Source of the DNA: Streptomyces asiaticus
GTDB lineage: Bacteria > Actinomycetota > Actinomycetes > Streptomycetales > Streptomycetaceae
Length of the DNA: 64,000 bases
NCBI RefSeq assembly: GCF_018138715.1
Contig: NZ_JAGSHX010000006.1
Span: 7,936,001 to 8,000,000, forward strand
Reading direction: 5' to 3'
The notes beneath the pieces are model-generated. The model saw only the letters and a program-made list of their open reading frames with translations, made no database searches and was not told where the DNA came from. Every line of letters begins with the position of its first letter. The stretch's first letter is position 1. Below are positions 51,105 to 60,246 of this stretch, one piece after another. Both the position numbers and the translations under genes were made by a program.

Positions 51105-51345
51105 ACTGGGGCTCCGCCCCAGACCCCGGACCGGGGCTCTGCCCCTGGACCCTGGGGCCCGGACCGGGGCTCCGCCCCAGACCCCGAAACTGGGGCTCTG
51201 CCCCAGACCCCGGACCGGGGATCCGCCCCTGGACCCTGGGGCCTGGGGCGGGGCCCCACGCGGCGGGGCCCCCATACGGCGGGGCCCCACGCGGCGGGGC
51301 CCCCATACGGCGGAGCCCCCCACGCGGCGGAGCCGCATATCGTCA
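51105..51345. repeat. Tract of GGGGCTCCGCCCC-type palindromes
   Basis: About ten short inverted repeats of the type GGGGCTCCGCCCC, GGGGCTCTGCCCC and GCGGGGCCCC, separated by CAGACCCCGGACC or CATACGGC, fill the gap between the discoidin protein gene and the broken TetR gene. Such tracts are common between Streptomyces genes and may act in termination or RNA stability. Open frames through it (Gly/Pro/Arg-rich) are artefacts. Confidence 0.85.
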
Positions 51346-51880
51346 GGTGTCGGGAAGGGGAACAGCCCGGTGACGGCGGCAAGATCCGTCGGAGACTCCC
51401 TAGGCGGCCGCGCCGGGCTGTTGTGGCGGCCAGTCGGGTGCGGGTCCTCGGCGAACAGCGGGCGGAGGGCGCCGATGGCCGCCCCGATGCAGACGTCGCG
51501 CAGTTGGGCGCGGGTACAGGTCTCATGGGTGAGCCAGTCGACGCAGAGGGTCTGGACGAAGACCAGCCAGCTCTTCAGGACGCCGGACACGGCCTCGCGC
51601 GTGCTCTCGTCCGCGAGGGGGAGTACGGTCAGCAGCCGCGCGCGGAGCGCGTCCAGTTCGTTCGTCATGATCGTCTGGATCACGGGTCGCCCGCGAACAC
51701 CCGGTTCGCGGTGAGGACGGCGTTGCGGTTCGCCACGAAGTAGTCGAGATGGACATCCATGCCCTGGTGAGCTGCTCCACCAGGGAGTCGGCGGGGGTCG
51801 AATCGCGTCTCGGCGAGCAGCCGGTCCGCCGCCTGCTGGTAGACGGCCGCGAAAAGGGCCTCCTTGCTGGTGAAGGCTGT
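51345..51880 (-). pseudogene. TetR regulator gene, 5'-truncated and frameshifted
   Basis: Pieces of one TetR protein are spread over three frames of the minus strand: 'FTSKEALFAAVYQQAADRLL', then 'ADSLVEQLTRAWM', then 'YFVANRNAVLTANRVFAGDP', then 'VIQTIMTNELDALRARLL' and 'RAQLRDVCIGAAIGALRPL'. The DNA-binding helix-turn-helix is missing at the 5' end. At least two frameshifts and a terminal deletion rule out function. Confidence 0.8.
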
Positions 51881-51881
51881 A

Positions 51882-52230
51882 CCTCGTGGCTCTCGGCAAC
51901 GCGGCGATCCCCGGCGCCGGTTCCGCCGGCGCGACGGTCGACAGCTGGGGCCGGTTCATGGGGGCCGGCTTCGCCGGCTACGCGCTGGCCTGGATCTGGG
52001 CCGCGCGGCAGCGTCCGATCCCGGCCCGGCCGGTGCGGTGGCCGGCCGGGGTCTTCCTGCTGGGCGGTGTGGGCCGGCTGCTCTCGCTCGCCGTGCACGG
52101 CTGGCCGCAGTGGTTCCAGATCGCACTGACGGTGATCGAGCTCGGCCTGCCGCCGGTCTTCCTCTGGCTGGCCGACGCGGAGGAGCGGACCCCGCGCGGC
52201 GACGCGGCGGCCGTGCCCGCGGGTCGATGA
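51882..52230 (+). pseudogene. DUF4345 membrane protein gene, 5'-truncated
   Basis: The reading 'GNAAIPGAGSAGATVDSWGR', 'FMGAGFAGYALAWIWAARQ' and 'GVFLLGGVGRLLSLAVHG' is the C-terminal three-quarters of a DUF4345 membrane protein. The first transmembrane segment and start region are missing; an ATG at 51886-51888 lies out of frame and only a GTG at 51889 could serve. The break point coincides with the break in the divergent TetR gene, so a single deletion removed the promoter region and both 5' ends. Confidence 0.75.
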
Positions 52231-52254
52231 AGGCCCGGATGGATCGGCGGCCGG

Positions 52255-53691
52255 TCAGCCGAGGTCGGGGTGGCGGTCCCGGACCGGGCTGATGTCCTCC
52301 AGGGCCGCGCCGACCCGCAGGAGCGTCGCCTCGTCGTACCAGCGGGAGACGAGCTGGATGCCGATCGGCAGTTTCCCGCCGGTGGCTCCGAAGGGGAGGG
52401 AGAGCGCGGGCAGACCGGTGAGATTGAACGGGACCGTCGCGCGCATGATGCCGCGTGCCGAGACGGTGACGTCGCCGACCTCGAATGTCTTCCGGGCGTG
52501 CGGCGGCGCGGGGATGGGGCACACGGGGCACAGCAGGACGTCGTAGTGCTCGAAGTACCCGGAGAACATCGAACTGAGCGCCTCGACCCGTTGCTGGGCG
52601 GCGACATAGTCGGTCAGCGTCACATCCGGCGTGGTCAGCGCGCGCCGGATGACGCCGTGCAGCTCGGACTCGCGGCCGGCGACGACCTGCCGGAAGTACG
52701 GCACGACCTCGGCGGTGAACAGCACCGCGCTCAGCGCGGTCGCGTCGAGGGTCTCCAGCTCGGGGAGTGGCGCCGGTTCGACCACGCAGCCCAGGCCGCG
52801 CAGGGCGTCGGACGCCGCGGTGACGGTGGCCGCCACCTCGCGATCCACCGGGCCGAAGGCGGGCTCGGTCGCCCAGCCCACCCGCAGCCCGGCCACGTCC
52901 CCCGGTCCTGGTGGGTCGGCGGGGTGCGGGTAGTGCCGCTGTACGTAACCGTCGACACCGTCGGGTCCCGCGAGGACCCTCAGCGCGGTCGTGATATCCC
53001 GCACGCTGCGGGCCATGGGGCCGACGTGCCAGTAGCGCCGGGGAACCTCGGGCCAGTGGCCGGTGGCCGGGATGCGGCCCCGGGTGGCTTTCAGCGCGAC
53101 GATGCCGGTGTCGTGGGCCGGTCCCCGCACCGAGATGGCGACATCGCTGCCCAGCCCGAGCGGGGACATCCCGGCGGCGATCGCGGCTGATTCCCCACCA
53201 CTTGATCCGCCGGGCGTCCGCTCGTGGTCCCAGGGGTTGAGTGACCTGCCGGTGATGACGTTGTCGGTCTCGGTCCAGTAGGAGAACTCGGGCAGGTTCG
53301 TCTTGGCCAGCGGAATTCCGCCCGCGGCCCGGAGTCTGGCCACCGCGGTCGCATCTGTGGCCGGGACATGATCCCGGAACAGGGCCGAGCCGCGTGCGGC
53401 GACCATCCCCGCCACGTCCAGCGAGTCCTTGACCGTGAACGGAACGCCGTGCAACGCGCCCAGAGCCGTGCCCGCCCGCACGGCCCGGTCGGCGGCGCGC
53501 GCCGCGTCGAGTGCCCGCTCGGCGGTCACCGTCACGGCGTTGATTTTCGGGTCGACCGCCTCGATACGGTCCAGGTGCGCCCGCACCACGTCCATGGCGG
53601 ACACCTGTCGTCCCGCGATGAGCGCCGCCAGCTCGGTCGCGTCCCGGTAGTACAGCTCACGCTCGCCCAAGGCCGGCCCTTCCGCCGTCAA
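52255..53691 (-). CDS. Amidase (amidase-signature family)
   Basis: About 478 residues. The Ser-cisSer-Lys triad is visible as Lys in '[12 protein letters not shown]', Ser in '[12 protein letters not shown]' and Ser in the signature '[20 protein letters not shown]'. The family hydrolyses amides, including glutamine, aryl and short-chain amides. The second motif is usually G-S-D-T-G-G-S-I-R; here it reads 'GSDVAISVR', so the oxyanion loop is altered but the Ser is kept. The start is uncertain: TTG 53691, TTG 53670 (with GAAGGG upstream) or GTG 53802. No operon partner is clear. Confidence 0.85.
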   Translation of the reverse strand: MTAEGPALGERELYYRDATELAALIAGRQVSAMDVVRAHLDRIEAVDPKINAVTVTAERALDAARAADRAVRAGTALGALHGVPFTVKDSLDVAGMVAARGSALFRDHVPATDATAVARLRAAGGIPLAKTNLPEFSYWTETDNVITGRSLNPWDHERTPGGSSGGESAAIAAGMSPLGLGSDVAISVRGPAHDTGIVALKATRGRIPATGHWPEVPRRYWHVGPMARSVRDITTALRVLAGPDGVDGYVQRHYPHPADPPGPGDVAGLRVGWATEPAFGPVDREVAATVTAASDALRGLGCVVEPAPLPELETLDATALSAVLFTAEVVPYFRQVVAGRESELHGVIRRALTTPDVTLTDYVAAQQRVEALSSMFSGYFEHYDVLLCPVCPIPAPPHARKTFEVGDVTVSARGIMRATVPFNLTGLPALSLPFGATGGKLPIGIQLVSRWYDEATLLRVGAALEDISPVRDRHPDLG

Positions 53692-53830
53692 TGAGATGCG
53701 GGGCGCATCTACATCCGCAGCGTACGCCGCGGGCCTGCCAGGACGAACCAACTGCCCAGGGCGGCCCGCGAGCGGGCGAAGAAGCGGGTACGACCGCCGC
53801 ACGCGGCGATACCCGACGAGGAGGGACGGC

Positions 53831-54766
53831 TCAGCCGCGTATGGTCACGCCGTGGCGGGTGCGCAGCCGGTGCAGCTCCCACAGGGAGAGTCCGGTCACC
53901 GACAGCGGGCCGCCGAACAGGGAGCAGAGCTGTGCCCACAGCGGCCCGTTGGGCATGCCGCTCCCGGTCGCGTTGAAGACGGCGATGATCCAGACCATCA
54001 CCACGGTGAGCACGGCCGGCAGCGCGGCGTGCACATAGGCGGTGTTGAAGGCGGAGCGGGCGACGTAGGCCGAGGCCAGGAAGAAGAACGGCAGGCCCCA
54101 CAGCACCAGCACCAGCGCGGGGACGGCGGCCACGAAGAGCCATACCCCGTGCAACCCTTCCAGCATCCCGGGGTTGGCCGAGATCACCCACAACGTGGCG
54201 GCGAGGACGGCCACGGTCAGGACGTACCAGCCGACGGTCTTGGCCGGGACGCTGAGCCGGGAGCGCAGCAACCGCCGCCGCTGCGCGGGCGCGTAGCGGA
54301 TGAAGAGGGCGATGACCACCGGTCCGGCGATGAGGAGCAGGACCGGGGTCACGATGAGTTGGGCGGCACTCTCGCCGGCCTGGTCCTCCAGGTCGCCGTC
54401 CGATCCGTACATGTAGTAGAGGGCGAGCGTCGCGAGGACGCCGAGCACCGTCCGGGTGATCTGGACGCGGTCGGCCACGGGGTCGTGGACGCGCCCGCCG
54501 CCGTCCTGGTCGAACAGTTTCCGCGCGGGCCGGTGCGCCAGGCGGAGCAGGGGGATGAGGAAGGAGAGGAAGGGCACTCGCCGGTACCAGCGCCGACCCG
54601 CGGGCGCCGGACGGTAGGGCCCGGGCGGCGGGGTCGGAGGCGGGGGCGGGGGCCCATAGAGGTTCGGTGTCGGCGGCGGCCCGTACGGACCCGGCGCGGG
54701 CGGCGGTCCCCAGCGGTTGCCTCCCTGCCCGGGGCCGTTCGGCAGACCCCATCCCCCCGTCGCCAT
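53831..54766 (-). CDS. Hypothetical membrane protein with proline-rich head
   Basis: A 311-residue protein with a 60-residue cytoplasmic head rich in Pro, Gly and Tyr ('[20 protein letters not shown]') and about six transmembrane segments ('[20 protein letters not shown]', '[20 protein letters not shown]'). Such heads are common in actinomycete membrane proteins. GGGAGGAG precedes ATG 54766. I recognise no family; a channel or scaffold role would be guesswork. Confidence 0.75.
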   Translation of the reverse strand: MATGGWGLPNGPGQGGNRWGPPPAPGPYGPPPTPNLYGPPPPPPTPPPGPYRPAPAGRRWYRRVPFLSFLIPLLRLAHRPARKLFDQDGGGRVHDPVADRVQITRTVLGVLATLALYYMYGSDGDLEDQAGESAAQLIVTPVLLLIAGPVVIALFIRYAPAQRRRLLRSRLSVPAKTVGWYVLTVAVLAATLWVISANPGMLEGLHGVWLFVAAVPALVLVLWGLPFFFLASAYVARSAFNTAYVHAALPAVLTVVMVWIIAVFNATGSGMPNGPLWAQLCSLFGGPLSVTGLSLWELHRLRTRHGVTIRG

Positions 54767-54876
54767 CGCGGCTCCTCCCGCCCATGCGCGTCGACCGCGC
54801 GTTTTTCGCCAGTTGGCCGGGGAATTGTAGGTGACGAAGGCGAACACGGGAGCCCCCTCGTAGGACCCGAGGCCGA

Positions 54877-56181
54877 TCAGCGCCTCGGCGCGCCCACGGT
54901 CGGCGCCCAGGACCCGTCGAGCGTCACGCCCGCGGCTTCGGCGACCCGGGCGCGGGACTCCAGCAGCCGGGTGCGCAGCGCCGGCAGGTCGACGTCGAGC
55001 AGCCGGCCGTTTCGCTTGACCGGCTCTCCGGCGATGAAGACGCTGTCCACCAGCCCGGGGTGACCGGCGGAGACGATCGTGCCGATGGGATCCGTGACCG
55101 GGAAGACCGTGAGGTCCTCGGCGTCGAGGAGGATGAAGTCGGCGTCCTTGCCGACACTGAGGCTGCCCGTCCTGGCGTCGAGTCCACAGGTGCGGGCGCC
55201 GTCCACCGTGGCGAATTCGACGAAGTCCCGCGCCGTGAGGCCGCCGTTCAGACCGCGCTGGACGGAGAACGCCGTGCGCAGGGTGGCGAACATGTCGCCG
55301 CCGGCGGACGGGCAGTCGTCGACGGACAGTGACGGGCGGATTCCGGCGGCCAGCATGCGGCCGGTCTCGGGCCAGCCGAAGCCCATCTTCAGCTCGACGT
55401 CCGGGCTGATCGTCACCGAGCAGCCCGCGTCGGCCATCATGGCCACCTGGTCGTCGGAGATGCCGTTGCCGTGTACGAAGGTCGTGCGGTCATCCAGCAG
55501 TCCGCGGTCACGCATGCCCGCGACGGGGCGCTCGCCGCTGGGCCAGCCCGTGGCGGCGTGTACGTGGACGCTCACCCGCAGCCCGAGTTCCCGCGCCAGT
55601 GCGACGTCGGCGGCGGTGGTGTCCATCGAGGTCAACTGCGGACCGCGCAGCCCCAACGCCATGCCGTCGTCAGGCAGTTGGGATCGCACGCGCTTGACCT
55701 CGGTGGCGATCGAGTCGTCGGCGAAGCCCGCGCCGTAGCAGAACACCGAGTGGCCGGGCGCGTCACGCAGCGCCTGGATCGCGGCGTCGGCGTTCTCCGG
55801 GCGGTCGGAGCAGTGGAACCAGTCGAGCATGGTCGTGACGCCCGAGCTCAGTGCCTCGATCCGGCCCAGCAGGTTGCCCAGGTACACGTCCTCCGGCCGG
55901 TAGTGCGGCCGGAGCGTGCCGTGCATGGCGGCGCCGTACTCGCGGAACGTCCAGTCGGCGCCGATACCGCGGAAGGCGGTCTGCCAGGTGTGCCGGTGGG
56001 TGTCGACGAAACCGGGCATCACGATCTTGCCGCGGGCGTCGACGACCTCCGAGTCGGCCGTGTCCACGTGGGCGGCGATCGCCGCTATCCGGCCGTCCTC
56101 GATGAGCAGGTCGCCCTGCGGGAGATCGCCGACGGCCGGGTCCATGCTGACCACCATGCCGCCGCGTACCAATGTCCTCAT
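54877..56181 (-). CDS. Amidohydrolase family protein (TrzN/AtzB/SsnA-like)
   Basis: A 434-residue metal hydrolase of normal length. Metal ligands are seen in 'MPGFVDTHRHTWQTAFRG' (H-x-H), 'RVSVHVHAATG', 'TTFVHGNGISDD' and 'IRPSLSVDDCPS' (Asp). The family deaminates or dechlorinates purines, pyrimidines, triazines or similar ring compounds. In 'SVDDCPS' two Asp replace the common 'G-x-D-x'. Divergent from a MarR gene with paired operators in between, so induced by its substrate. The substrate is unknown. Confidence 0.88.
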   Translation of the reverse strand: MRTLVRGGMVVSMDPAVGDLPQGDLLIEDGRIAAIAAHVDTADSEVVDARGKIVMPGFVDTHRHTWQTAFRGIGADWTFREYGAAMHGTLRPHYRPEDVYLGNLLGRIEALSSGVTTMLDWFHCSDRPENADAAIQALRDAPGHSVFCYGAGFADDSIATEVKRVRSQLPDDGMALGLRGPQLTSMDTTAADVALARELGLRVSVHVHAATGWPSGERPVAGMRDRGLLDDRTTFVHGNGISDDQVAMMADAGCSVTISPDVELKMGFGWPETGRMLAAGIRPSLSVDDCPSAGGDMFATLRTAFSVQRGLNGGLTARDFVEFATVDGARTCGLDARTGSLSVGKDADFILLDAEDLTVFPVTDPIGTIVSAGHPGLVDSVFIAGEPVKRNGRLLDVDLPALRTRLLESRARVAEAAGVTLDGSWAPTVGAPRR

Positions 56182-56201
56182 CGGGTGAGCTCCTCTCGCA
56201 G

Positions 56202-56217
56202 AGTTGACGCATCAACT
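56202..56217. promoter_or_regulatory. MarR operator, copy 1
   Basis: AGTTGACGCATCAACT: 7-base arms around a 2-base centre. Its reverse complement is exactly operator copy 2. Confidence 0.85.
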
Positions 56218-56230
56218 CTAGGATCCGTGG

Positions 56231-56246
56231 AGTTGATGCGTCAACT
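56231..56246. promoter_or_regulatory. MarR operator, copy 2
   Basis: AGTTGATGCGTCAACT, the exact reverse complement of copy 1, 29 bases away (just under three helical turns), 30 bases before the MarR start. The pair should let two MarR dimers bind the same face of the DNA and repress both genes. Confidence 0.85.
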
Positions 56247-56275
56247 GCGCGGTCACGCCGGGTAGGATTTCCGCC

Positions 56276-56749
56276 ATGACGGAGAACCGCGACCTGGACC
56301 CCGAGGAGTGGGAGCTCTGGGGCGCTTGGACGCGTGCGCAGCGGCTGCTCGCCCAGGAGCTCGACCGCGCACTCCAACGTGACTTCGGCATCTCGAAGGC
56401 CGAGTTCAGCGTGTTGATGAGCTTGTGGCGCGCGGCCGGGCGCGAGCTGCGCGTCGGCGAGCTCTCCGAGTCGCTCGGCTGGGAGAAGAGCCGCGTCTCG
56501 CATCAGCTGACCCGCATGGAGAAGCGCGGTTTCGTGGCACGGACCGAAAGTGGCGCCTACGGCCGCCGTACGGGGACCAGGCTGACCGCCGAGGGGCGTA
56601 GCGCCGTGCAGAGTGCCATCACCGGGCACGCCGGCAACATCCGCCGCCACTTCTTCGACACGCTCACTCCGCAGCAGGCCGATGCCATCCGGGCATGGAG
56701 CGAGCAGACGATCGAGCGCATCGAATCGCACGGCGACGTCTCCGCCTGA
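56276..56749 (+). CDS. MarR family regulator
   Basis: A 157-residue winged-helix protein: 'LRVGELSESLGWEKSRVSHQ' is the recognition helix region and 'KRGFVARTESGAYGRRTGT' the wing. ATG 56276 is the only sensible start. It is divergent from the amidohydrolase gene and two matched palindromes lie between. Typical MarR proteins leave DNA when a small phenolic or aromatic ligand binds; here the amidohydrolase substrate is the likely ligand. Confidence 0.93.
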   Translation: MTENRDLDPEEWELWGAWTRAQRLLAQELDRALQRDFGISKAEFSVLMSLWRAAGRELRVGELSESLGWEKSRVSHQLTRMEKRGFVARTESGAYGRRTGTRLTAEGRSAVQSAITGHAGNIRRHFFDTLTPQQADAIRAWSEQTIERIESHGDVSA

Positions 56750-56788
56750 CAGCAGATGGCGCCGCTGCCGCGTCGGTCCCGCGGCGCC

Positions 56789-57697
56789 TCATGCCTGCTT
56801 TCCGCGGCGTCTCGTCACGGCCAGGAGTTCCGCCGCGGGGCCGACGGGGACGCGTCCCGAGGCCCAGACGGCTCGCAGGGCACGGCGCAGTTCGATCCCC
56901 TCGACCTCCACCGACACAAGGCGGCCATCGGCGAGGTCGGCGCCCACCGCGAGCTCACTGATCACTGCCGGGCCGGTTCCGGCGATCACGGCATTGCGTA
57001 CGGCGGTCGCCGACCCCAGCTCCAGGAGGGGCAGCGGTTCGCCCACGCCGGCCTTGCGCAGAGCCTGGTCCAGGGTCTCGCGGGTGCCCGATCCGCGTTC
57101 GCGCAGCACCAGCGGCGCGGCCACGAGCTCGGCGACGCTCAGCGGGCGACGGCGGCGCGTCCAGGGGTGCCCCGGGGCGACCACCACGAGCAGCCGGTCG
57201 CGGGCGACCTGCCGGGCGGACAGCCCTGCCGGGGCCCGCGGTGACTCGACGAATCCCAGGTCCACCGCCCCGCTGCGGAGCAGATCGGGAACCTGTTCGC
57301 TGTTGGTCACCTGGAGACCGACGTACAACTCCGGCCGAGTGCGGCGCAGCTCGCCGATCCAGCCCGGCACCAGACACTCGGCCACCGTCATGCTGGCCGC
57401 CACCCTCAGCTCGGCGTCCCGCTTCGTACGCAGCGCCTCCGTGCCGGTCAGCAGCGCCTCCATCTCCTGGAGGACCCGCTGCGCCCAGCCCGCCACGGCC
57501 CGGCCCGCGTCGGTGAGCTGCGATCCCCGCCGCGTCCGGTCCACCAGCACCAGACCCAGCCTGCGCTCCAGCGCGGACAGCCGCTTGCTCGCCGACGGCT
57601 GCGTAAGACCGAGCCGCGCCGCCGCACCGCTCAAGCTCCCCACGTCTCCGACCAGGACGAGCAGCCGCAGTGATTCCGGATCCGGCAACTGGCTCAT
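56789..57697 (-). CDS. LysR family regulator
   Basis: A 302-residue activator. The winged helix is at 5-65 ('LRLLVLVGDVGSLSGAAARL', 'LTQPSASKRLSALERRLGLV'); the sensor domain has 'LRVAASMTVAECLVPGWIGE' and 'LRERGSGTRETLDQAL'. It resembles the CysB/YeiE group that sits beside YeiH-type genes. It is divergent from such a gene, and a GTCAT-N11-ATGAC box lies between. It ends about 40 bases from the convergent MarR gene end. Confidence 0.92.
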   Translation of the reverse strand: MSQLPDPESLRLLVLVGDVGSLSGAAARLGLTQPSASKRLSALERRLGLVLVDRTRRGSQLTDAGRAVAGWAQRVLQEMEALLTGTEALRTKRDAELRVAASMTVAECLVPGWIGELRRTRPELYVGLQVTNSEQVPDLLRSGAVDLGFVESPRAPAGLSARQVARDRLLVVVAPGHPWTRRRRPLSVAELVAAPLVLRERGSGTRETLDQALRKAGVGEPLPLLELGSATAVRNAVIAGTGPAVISELAVGADLADGRLVSVEVEGIELRRALRAVWASGRVPVGPAAELLAVTRRRGKQA

Positions 57698-57729
57698 AGC
57701 TCCAGGGTATGGGCCGGACCCGGTCGGCG

Positions 57730-57750
57730 GTCATGCCTCTTGGCTATGAC
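57730..57750. promoter_or_regulatory. LysR T-N11-A box
   Basis: GTCAT-N11-ATGAC is a symmetric T-N11-A site, the classical LysR-type binding box, 33 bases upstream of the LysR start and 55 bases from the YeiH-type gene. Confidence 0.75.
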
Positions 57751-57805
57751 CTCCGCACGATCTCGGGGCTACAACCACGGTCCGGAGCGCAGCAGAGTCG
57801 AGGCC

Positions 57806-58912
57806 ATGAGCGAAGATCTGGACCGTACGGTCCCCGCACGACCGGAGGCTGAGGCACGGCCGGAGACTGGGGCCCGGCCGGAGGCCGGACCGGCACGGGC
57901 GCCCCGGCCCGCCGTGGCCTCTCTCGTACCCGGTCTGGCCCTCGTCCTGGCTCTCGCGGTGGTGGGCACGGCGGTGGGGAAGGTGTTCCCGCTCGTCGGC
58001 GGCCCGGTGGCCGGGATCGTCCTCGGTGTGCTGCTGGCCGCCCTGAGGAGACCAGGAGCACGGTGGCGTCCCGGCATCGGTTTCGCGAGCAACCGGGTCC
58101 TACAGGCTTCGGTCGTCGTCCTGGGCTCGCAACTGTCGCCGGCCCAGATGGTCCAGGTGGGCGTCGGCTCGATTCCGGTGCTGATCGGCTCGTTGGTGGT
58201 CTGTCTGGCCGCCGCGTACGGCATCGGCCGGTGGCTCGGCATCGCCGGGGACCTGCGCACGCTGATCGGCGTGGGCACGGGTGTCTGCGGCGCGTCGGCG
58301 ATCGCGGCGACCGCCCCGGTCATCGGCGCGGCCGGGGTGGAGGTGGCCTACGCGGTCTCCACCATCTTCCTGTTCAACATCGCCGCCGTGCTCACCTTCC
58401 CGCTGCTCGGCCACCTGCTGGGGATGAGCCAGCACAGCTTCGGCCTCTTCGCGGGGACGGCGGTCAACGACACGTCCTCGGTGGTCGCCGCGGCCACCAG
58501 CTACGGCCGGACCGCGGCGGACCACGCGGTCGTCGTCAAGCTCACCCGCAGCCTCATGATCATCCCCATCTGCGTGGGACTGGCCTGGCTGGTGAGACGC
58601 CGCGACCGGGCCGCGGCGGAGGCCACGGCCCGGCCCCGGCTCCGGGTGGTCAGGCTGGTGCCCGGGTTCCTGATCGGCTTCCTGCTGATGGCCACGGCGA
58701 ACGGCCTGGGTTTCATCCCGGCCGCCGCCCACCACGGGCTCGGCGAGCTCTCGGTCTTCCTCATCACCGTCGCGCTCTCCGCGACGGGCCTGTCCACCGA
58801 CCTCGCCGCACTGCGCCGCACCGGCCCCCGGCCGCTCGTCCTCGGCGCCTGCCTGTGGGTGGTGGTCTCGGCGACCAGCCTCGTTCTCCAATTCCTGACC
58901 GGCTCCTTGTGA
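57806..58912 (+). CDS. YeiH family putative sulfate/organic anion exporter (UPF0324)
   Basis: A 368-residue protein with about ten transmembrane segments. 'FASNRVLQASVVVLGSQLSP', 'GTGVCGASAIAATAPVIGA' and 'FAGTAVNDTSSVVAAATSYG' are the conserved boxes of the Cons_hypoth698 family. An Ala/Arg/Glu/Pro-rich head of about 35 residues ('RPEAEARPETGARPEAGPAR') precedes the first helix and is not conserved. ATG 57806 follows GAGTCGAGG. The nearby LysR and its box suggest induction by a small anion. Transport substrate unproven in the family. Confidence 0.9.
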   Translation: MSEDLDRTVPARPEAEARPETGARPEAGPARAPRPAVASLVPGLALVLALAVVGTAVGKVFPLVGGPVAGIVLGVLLAALRRPGARWRPGIGFASNRVLQASVVVLGSQLSPAQMVQVGVGSIPVLIGSLVVCLAAAYGIGRWLGIAGDLRTLIGVGTGVCGASAIAATAPVIGAAGVEVAYAVSTIFLFNIAAVLTFPLLGHLLGMSQHSFGLFAGTAVNDTSSVVAAATSYGRTAADHAVVVKLTRSLMIIPICVGLAWLVRRRDRAAAEATARPRLRVVRLVPGFLIGFLLMATANGLGFIPAAAHHGLGELSVFLITVALSATGLSTDLAALRRTGPRPLVLGACLWVVVSATSLVLQFLTGSL

Positions 58913-58956
58913 CGGGCGGGAGGGAGCCGGAGGGGAGCTACGTCATGCGCCAGACG

Positions 58957-59166
58957 TCAGAGGGTCTCATCGGGCGGGACTCGGCTGAGCTCGCGGATGA
59001 ACTCCTCGGCCCGCGGCCACGCGCCGTAGCCCGCGGCCGGGTTGAGGTGTCCGACGGGGCCGAGGTCCACCAAGTGGCTGCCCCACACTCGTGCGATACC
59101 GGCGACGCTCTCGAAAGCGGCCAGGGGATCGTTCGTGCTCGCCGCGACGATGCTGGGGAACGGCAA
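58957..59166 (-). pseudogene. RBBP9/YdeN-type hydrolase gene fragment (3' end only)
   Basis: '[20 protein letters not shown]', '[20 protein letters not shown]' and 'WPRAEEFIREL' are the C-terminal third of RBBP9-like serine hydrolases, including the catalytic Asp and His. The N-terminal part with the nucleophile Ser is absent; the gene is cut near 59166 where the acyl-CoA ligase remnant begins. Confidence 0.8.
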
Positions 59167-59189
59167 GGGTGTCCGCGGGGTCGGCGTCC

Positions 59190-60132
59190 AGCCGTTCGGT
59201 GCTCCACATCGGGCCGGACGACGTACTGTTCGGCGGCCTGCCCATGTTCCACGCCTTCGGACAGACCTGCGCTCTCAACACCGCTGTCGCTGCCGGCGCC
59301 ACGCTGACCCTGCTGCCGCGGTCGAGTCGGCCAAGGCGCTGGAGATCATGGACCGGGACGGGGTCACCGTCTTCCTGGGTGTCCCCACGATGTACACGGC
59401 CCTGTTGCACACCGCGATCCCCGACGGCTACGACCTCTCGCGGATACGCCTGGCCGTTTCCGGGGGTGCCTCGTTGCCGGTCGACGTGCTGCACGGCTTC
59501 GAACGGGACTTCGGCGCCACCGTGCTGGAGGGCTATGGCCTCTCGGAGACCTCGCCGGTCGCTTCGTTCAACCCTCCGGACCGGCCGCACAAGGCCGGTT
59601 CGATCGGTCTCCCCGTCCGCGGGGTCGAGTTCATGCCCGTCGCGGACGATGGCACCACCGCCGGGCGGGGCGAAGTCGGTGAGATCGCGATCCGCGGCGA
59701 AAACGTGATGAGGGGGTACTGGAACCGTCCGGACGCGACCGCGGAGGCCATCCGGGACGGGTGGTTCCACAGTGGCGATCTCGCCCGTGTTGACGAGGAC
59801 GGCTACTACTTCATCGTCGACCGGAAGAAGGACCTCATCATCCGCGGTGGATACAACGTCTATCCACGCGAGATCGAGGAGGTGCTGTACGGGCACCCCG
59901 CCATCTCCGAGGCCGCCGCGTCGTCGGCGTGCCGCACGAGATCCACGGGGAGGAGGTGGCCGCCGTGGTAACGCTCCGGCATGGTGCACACACCACAGCT
60001 GACCAGATACGCGATTACGTCAAACAGCGGGTTGCCGCCTACAAGTACCCGCGGATCGTCACGGTCACGGACGGGCTCCCCAAGGGAGCAACCGGCAAGA
60101 TCCTCAAACGGGAAATCGTCGTCAGGGAATAG
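59190..60132 (+). pseudogene. Long-chain fatty acid-CoA ligase gene, 5'-truncated with two frameshifts
   Basis: Three frames together give the last two-thirds of an AMP-forming acyl-CoA ligase: '[18 protein letters not shown]' (frame 1), then from about 59325 '[20 protein letters not shown]', '[20 protein letters not shown]' and 'FHSGDLARVDEDGYYFIVDR' (frame 2), then from about 59925 'VPHEIHGEEVAAVV' and 'LPKGATGKILKREIV' with the catalytic Lys (frame 3). The N-terminal third and P-loop are lost. Without the frameshifts the rest would be well preserved, so the decay is fairly recent. Confidence 0.9.
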
Positions 60133-60246
60133 GCGATAGGCAATAGGCAATAGGTGATAGGGAATCAGGACAGGATCATGCGCTCGTGGAGCCCGGCTTC
60201 GGAGACGTGCCGACGGATCCGCTCGTCGGCATCGCGTGCGATGTGG

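Noticed and set aside
50988..51344. Extension of the TetR remnant frame through the palindrome tract
   Set aside because: Gly/Pro/Arg translation of repeats; coding is an artefact of the repeat composition.
60133..60246. Possible small gene between the ligase remnant and the sirtuin gene
   Set aside because: Only an AT-richer run of ATAGGC-type repeats (60131-60165) and a short frame without support; reported as non-coding.
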